From: Euperipatoides rowelli
Taxonomy: Eukaryota; Onychophora; Udeonychophora; Euonychophora; Peripatopsidae
Assembly (NCBI GenBank): GCA_003024985.2
Contig: PXIH01S0030145.1
DNA: 10,600 nucleotides
Reading direction: 5' to 3' (one strand)
Below the pieces are notes generated by a model. That model made no database searches. It was not told the origin of the DNA and worked only from the letters and a program-made list of their open reading frames with translations. Shown piece by piece: positions 6,958 to 10,600 of the stretch (its first letter is position 1; each line of letters begins with the position of its first letter). The position numbers were made by a program, and so were the translations under genes.

Positions 6958-8696
6958 TGTTAGATATTGACATCAGATAGGACTATCATCACTGGAGATG
7001 TCAATGATCATTTAATGTCCACTTGCATTTATCTGATTAATATATTTCATAAGTGACAATCATCTGACTGAAAATCATTTATAATGATTAATTTTGCATA
7101 AATATTGTCATTGTTTATTTTTCATTTTCTGTTCAATTTTTAAAGTATACAATTTAGTATGTTTAAGGAATATTATCTGTTTTAAATATTTTGTAATTTG
7201 CATGACTAATTAGAATTGCCAATAATATTGCACTTAGATTTATCATTTTTAACTTTATTCAATAGTTAAAATATTTTTGTTATAGTAGATTGACTTGTGA
7301 CTAATAGGAGCAGCCAATACTTGATACCGTATAGACATGCTCTATACACTGGTGCTACAACATGCACAATCACATGAATCAAATTTCATTACGTCAGTAG
7401 CGTTTTTATGAATCTTGCTGTTAGCGGTAGTCATTACTGCTCAAGCACGTGGCTTGAGGTGATTCAAATTTATCACCTTTCTCCTACTATTAATAAGAAG
7501 ATAAAGATGAATCTTGCATACACTATGCAGTGATATACGTGTGAAAGTGAATTACTCACAGTTGCTGTTTATTAGGATAAGATAGTAGAAGGTAACACGT
7601 TACAAACATGCATGGCCTGTATGGGCACTTTACGTTATCGACAAAAATTGCTTAAAGTCAAATGCACTCTTTACCTTGTCACATATTAATTTTATACTAT
7701 CTGGAATATTTACTTATGTTCAGCAAGCACATCCTAATGATAAATATTTTAAATCTAGTGAAGATCATATTTAGAAATAACGTAATTAGCAACAAGCACG
7801 AACAAATTTGCAAATAGAAAATTTCAAATATTATTCAATGTTTATGTACACGAGTTATTTATAAAGCAATAACTGAATATTTTAAATAGTATTGATCTGA
7901 ATAATATCTAGTATCGACTCTATACAAGCAGAATCTTATTTTTTTGATTGAAGAAAGCCTACTGTACTGAAACTATTTATTAGTTTGCAACAACGATTGT
8001 ATTAATATTAATAATCTTATCGATAGCAGAACTTTGTTTATATAATTGATTTATATTCATACGACTGTTGAACATTTAAGTAAGCACGTTAGTCACGAGT
8101 CATAATCTACACATTTAAGATTACCGATCAAACTTATCTGCATGAAAATACATAGTGCAAGTTTTTATTTTACCACATTTCATAATTGAAATATTCATAT
8201 TATATTGATGTTTCTTTTTTATCATCACTGTACAGCAGAATACACATGTGTGTACAGTGTGAGATAATCATCCAATATTTCTTTATAATAATTATTATAT
8301 TTACTTCTGTGAAGCATTTATTATTGGATGACAAATAAGATAAGTCATCCAATATTTCTTTATAATAATTATTATATTTACTTCTGTGAAGCATTTATTA
8401 TTTTGACGTGTTATATTCTACAGTCTACATATCACATTGTTAAATGTTTTGATGTTAACAGTGCATTAAATTGTTTAATATCATTATACTGTTTTGTTGA
8501 TTACTCTCATTTAGTGACCACACCATACAAGTAATAAATGTACATCATGTTTTTCTTCAACGCCTTTCCACTCCATCACTTATATTATCTTTTAAGTGAA
8601 TACTTTTGCTATTATTCTTTCCATCACAAGAATAACTTATTATAGTATTATTAATCGCACCCCACTCTTGCTTTTTAATATTATAACCTACCAAGA
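6958..8696 (+). repeat. 3' LTR (1,739 bp)
   Basis: Direct repeat of 2862-4528, opening TGTTAGATATTGACATCAG and ending CCTACCAAGA. It is longer than the 5' copy, mainly from a 77-bp partial duplication (8268-8402) and a 36-bp segment at about 8617-8652. The latter is flanked by ATTATT on both sides and was more likely deleted from the 5' LTR than inserted here. One block of 178 bases (7965-8142) is identical to 3894-4071 while the rest differs at about 3% of positions. No open frame in it looks like a protein. Confidence 0.93.
8268..8402 (+). repeat. 58-bp direct duplication with 19-bp filler in the 3' LTR
   Basis: The segment from TCATCCAATATTTC to GCATTTATTATT occurs at 8268-8325 and 8345-8402 (period 77), but only once in the 5' LTR. 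The filler (8326-8344) completes an inverted repeat, ATTGGATGAC (8323-8332) with GTCATCCAAT (8344-8353), around an 11-base spacer. A direct copy plus an inverted copy at the joint is the pattern left by template switching during DNA repair or replication. Confidence 0.85.
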
Positions 8697-8701
8697 GGTA
8701 G
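8697..8701 (+). repeat. Target-site duplication, right copy (GGTAG)
   Basis: Exact copy of 2857-2861, directly after the 3' LTR. Because the PBS after the 5' LTR also begins GGT, the two LTR ends seem to share three more bases than they really do; the duplication and the PBS together set the boundary. Confidence 0.85.
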
Positions 8702-9331
8702 GCCCATTAGCTTACAACACGGTCCGTGCAGAATAGCTTATGTTAGTGAGTAATGGAAGTCAGGCTTTAGGGCAGTAAGGCCTAAAGGCTGGAAGAAAGA
8801 GGTCACAAAAACATTGTGTTTCTCAATTGGAGTAAATAATAATTTTATTACTGCCACTATTACTGACACACATATTATGAGAGTTTGTGATTATTATGAG
8901 TGAGTTAGGGTAGCACTAGGGGGTCTTAGCACATTATTGTATTAATACATTGTACATAATATTATTAGGATGTATACTTATATAATATATACAGTATACT
9001 GTAACATAACCAATATCTGTCAGCTGATCATATTATTGTATCTTATGTTGGACAACATGTCCTGTCAGCCATATGATTATAATTATTATTAGAGATATTT
9101 GTGATAGTACTGTTGTTGAGATAATGCATGTAAGATGGCAAGATTGCATTTCTATTGGAGATGCAATTTTGTCCATGTTACATCAAATAGTAATTAAGAA
9201 AAATACTTTTTAAACTATATGTTTAAAATGCTGATGAATTTAAATATAGAACTGCTGGAATAGATTTTTACTAATAAAATTTAAATTTTCTTCTTTGACT
9301 ACAAAAATGAAAATTATGCTTTTTATCATAG
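8702..9331. other. AT-rich flank upstream of the UBE2D exon, likely intron
   Basis: No gene is visible. It contains a 10-bp inverted repeat with one mismatch (AGGCTTTAGG 8762-8771 with CCTAAAGGCT 8781-8790), a perfect 14-bp palindrome TACAGTATACTGTA (8990-9003), and the strong hairpin at 9128-9183. The last 35 bases are pyrimidine-biased in part and end CTTTTTATCATAG, a good 3' splice site for the exon that follows. Confidence 0.6.
9128..9183. other. Well-paired hairpin (56 nt), candidate small-RNA precursor or foldback
   Basis: The arm 9128-9152 pairs with 9158-9183 around a five-base loop (TATTG). There are 24 base pairs (two of them G:T), one G-G mismatch (9134/9177) and one bulged T (9172). 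Sub-arms are visible by eye: ATGTAAGATGG against CCATGTTACAT, and ATTGCAT against ATGCAAT. It sits about 150 bases before the UBE2D exon, in probable intron. Stem length and the small loop fit a short miRNA precursor, but a miniature inverted-repeat remnant is just as possible, and I recognise no known mature miRNA in either arm. Confidence 0.5.
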
Positions 9332-10064
<733 letters not shown>

Positions 10065-10600
10065 AGCTCACTTCCGGTTTGGCTATTTCCAGTTTCGGGT
10101 CAAAGCTCAGCGCAATGGAAAATCCAAGCTGGCCGACTTCCGGTTCCTGTTTTGGCTAGGTTTAAGAAGTTTTAACAGGAAATGATGTGATATGATGCTA
10201 CATTAAGATGTATTATGGCTGACTTCCTGTTCCTAATTTTGATAGGTTTAAGGGTTTTTTAAGACCGAAAGTGATGTCATTAAGGTGTCATTTTTCAATT
10301 TCCGGTTATTGCGCTCAAAATTTTTGAGCGTAAATCCAATATGGCAGACCGCAAGTGCGCAGAAATATGTGCTAATAACTTAGAAAAATTTTCAAAAAAA
10401 AAAATTTTTTTTCAAGGTCATGGTCAATTTTCGACTTCCGGTTATTGCGCTCAAAATTTTCTAGTGCAAATCCAAGATGGCGGACCTGAAGTGCGCAGAA
10501 ATGTGCGCAATCGACTTAGAAAAATTTTTAAAAAAAATTTTTTTTTTATGTAAATTGTATAATTCCTTAATTTATTCAAAATGGCGGAAAGGGCACATTA
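10065..10600 (+). repeat. Tandem-repeat block with CTTCCGG and AAGATGGCGG motifs
   Basis: Two pairs of repeats follow one another. An approximately 86-bp unit occurs at 10131-10216 and 10217-10302 (GGC-C/T-GACTTCC-G/T-GTTCCT ... TAGGTTTAAG). An approximately 136-bp unit occurs at 10292-10427 and 10428-10552 (CCGGTTATTGCGCTCAAAA ... ATCCAA-ATGGC-GACC ... GTGCGCAGAAAT ... TTAGAAAAATTTT). A more diverged copy precedes them at 10065-10130, and another ATGGCGGA lies at 10581-10588. Motifs match ETS sites (CTTCCGG) and YY1 sites (AAGATGGCGG). Each 136-bp unit ends in long A then T runs. The first contains a near-perfect palindrome, CGCTCAAAA-T-TTTTGAGCG (10312-10330). The array runs off the window. 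It may be part of a transposon or a satellite. The open frame across 10341-10553 simply reads the repeat twice and is not a gene. Confidence 0.75.

Larger units (their letters stand above)
2862..8696 (+). mobile_element. Ty1/copia LTR retrotransposon lacking RT/RNase H (5,835 bp)
   Basis: A complete LTR-to-LTR insertion. It has two long direct repeats (2862-4528 and 6958-8696), a PBS right after the 5' LTR, a polypurine tract right before the 3' LTR, and a 5-bp duplication GGTAG outside. The 2,429-bp internal region encodes, in order, a UBN2-like gag with CCHC knuckle, an aspartic protease and an integrase. Integrase before any RT is the copia order. After the integrase C-terminal region the sequence runs directly to the polypurine tract. 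No YVDD-type RT motif or RNase H region is present. The polyprotein is split by at least four frame changes, so this copy is dead. Lengths are unusual: LTRs of 1.67 and 1.74 kb against a few hundred bases in typical animal copia, and a coding region about half the normal size. It is probably a non-autonomous, internally deleted copia family member. Confidence 0.95.

Noticed and set aside
8268-8402. Short direct repeats with a spacer, as in a CRISPR array
   Set aside because: Only two copies in a eukaryotic LTR, with AT-rich filler explained by template switching.
8328-8534. Plus-strand 68-codon open frame in the 3' LTR
   Set aside because: Created by the LTR-internal duplication; no equivalent in the 5' LTR and no motif.
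8728-9060. A second solo LTR beginning TGTTAGTGAG
   Set aside because: No matching CA end with a target duplication could be found.
10341-10553. 70-codon open frame starting ATGGCAGACCGC
   Set aside because: It reads through two units of the 136-bp tandem repeat, so its apparent repeated peptide is a product of the DNA repeat.

Overview
This looks like nuclear, AT-rich DNA from an animal. The sequence has one recognisable host exon, with splice sites but no neighbouring exon in view. It also has a decayed Ty1/copia-type LTR retrotransposon, a probable solo LTR from a second element, and a tandem-repeat block at the right edge. Nothing bacterial (operons, ribosome binding sites, CRISPR) is present. 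The PBS matches initiator-tRNA-Met in the way known for insect copia elements. I cannot name the species; an arthropod or other invertebrate is a guess.

Layout. 1-2856 is AT-rich non-coding DNA. It contains a degenerate repeat family (about 222-584), a probable 218-bp solo LTR (830-1047) flanked by the 5-bp duplication GTAAT, a less AT-rich stretch (about 2441-2856), and a long imperfect hairpin (2714-2799). 2857-8701 is a complete LTR-to-LTR copia insertion with a 5-bp target duplication (GGTAG). It has two 1.7-kb LTRs, a half-tRNA primer site, gag with a CCHC knuckle, an aspartic protease, an integrase and a polypurine tract. All reading frames are broken and there is no reverse transcriptase or RNase H. 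8702-9331 is flanking AT-rich DNA with a well-paired hairpin (9128-9183). 9332-9437 is a 106-bp exon of a UBE2D-class ubiquitin-conjugating enzyme (HPN motif and active-site Cys). It is too short to appear as a long open frame. 9438-10030 is AT-rich, intron-like DNA. 10065-10600 holds tandem repeats of about 86 and 136 bp carrying CTTCCGG and AAGATGGCGG motifs.

How the parts relate. The UBE2D exon is on the + strand and is flanked by intron-type sequence. The simplest reading is that most of the window upstream of it is one long UBE2D intron into which the copia element inserted in the same orientation. The element has gag, protease and integrase homology but no RT/RNase H. Its internal region is only 2.43 kb against 1.67-1.74 kb per LTR. 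Even before it decayed it would have needed an RT supplied by another element. The two LTRs differ by roughly 45 substitutions plus many indels by eye, so the insertion is not recent.
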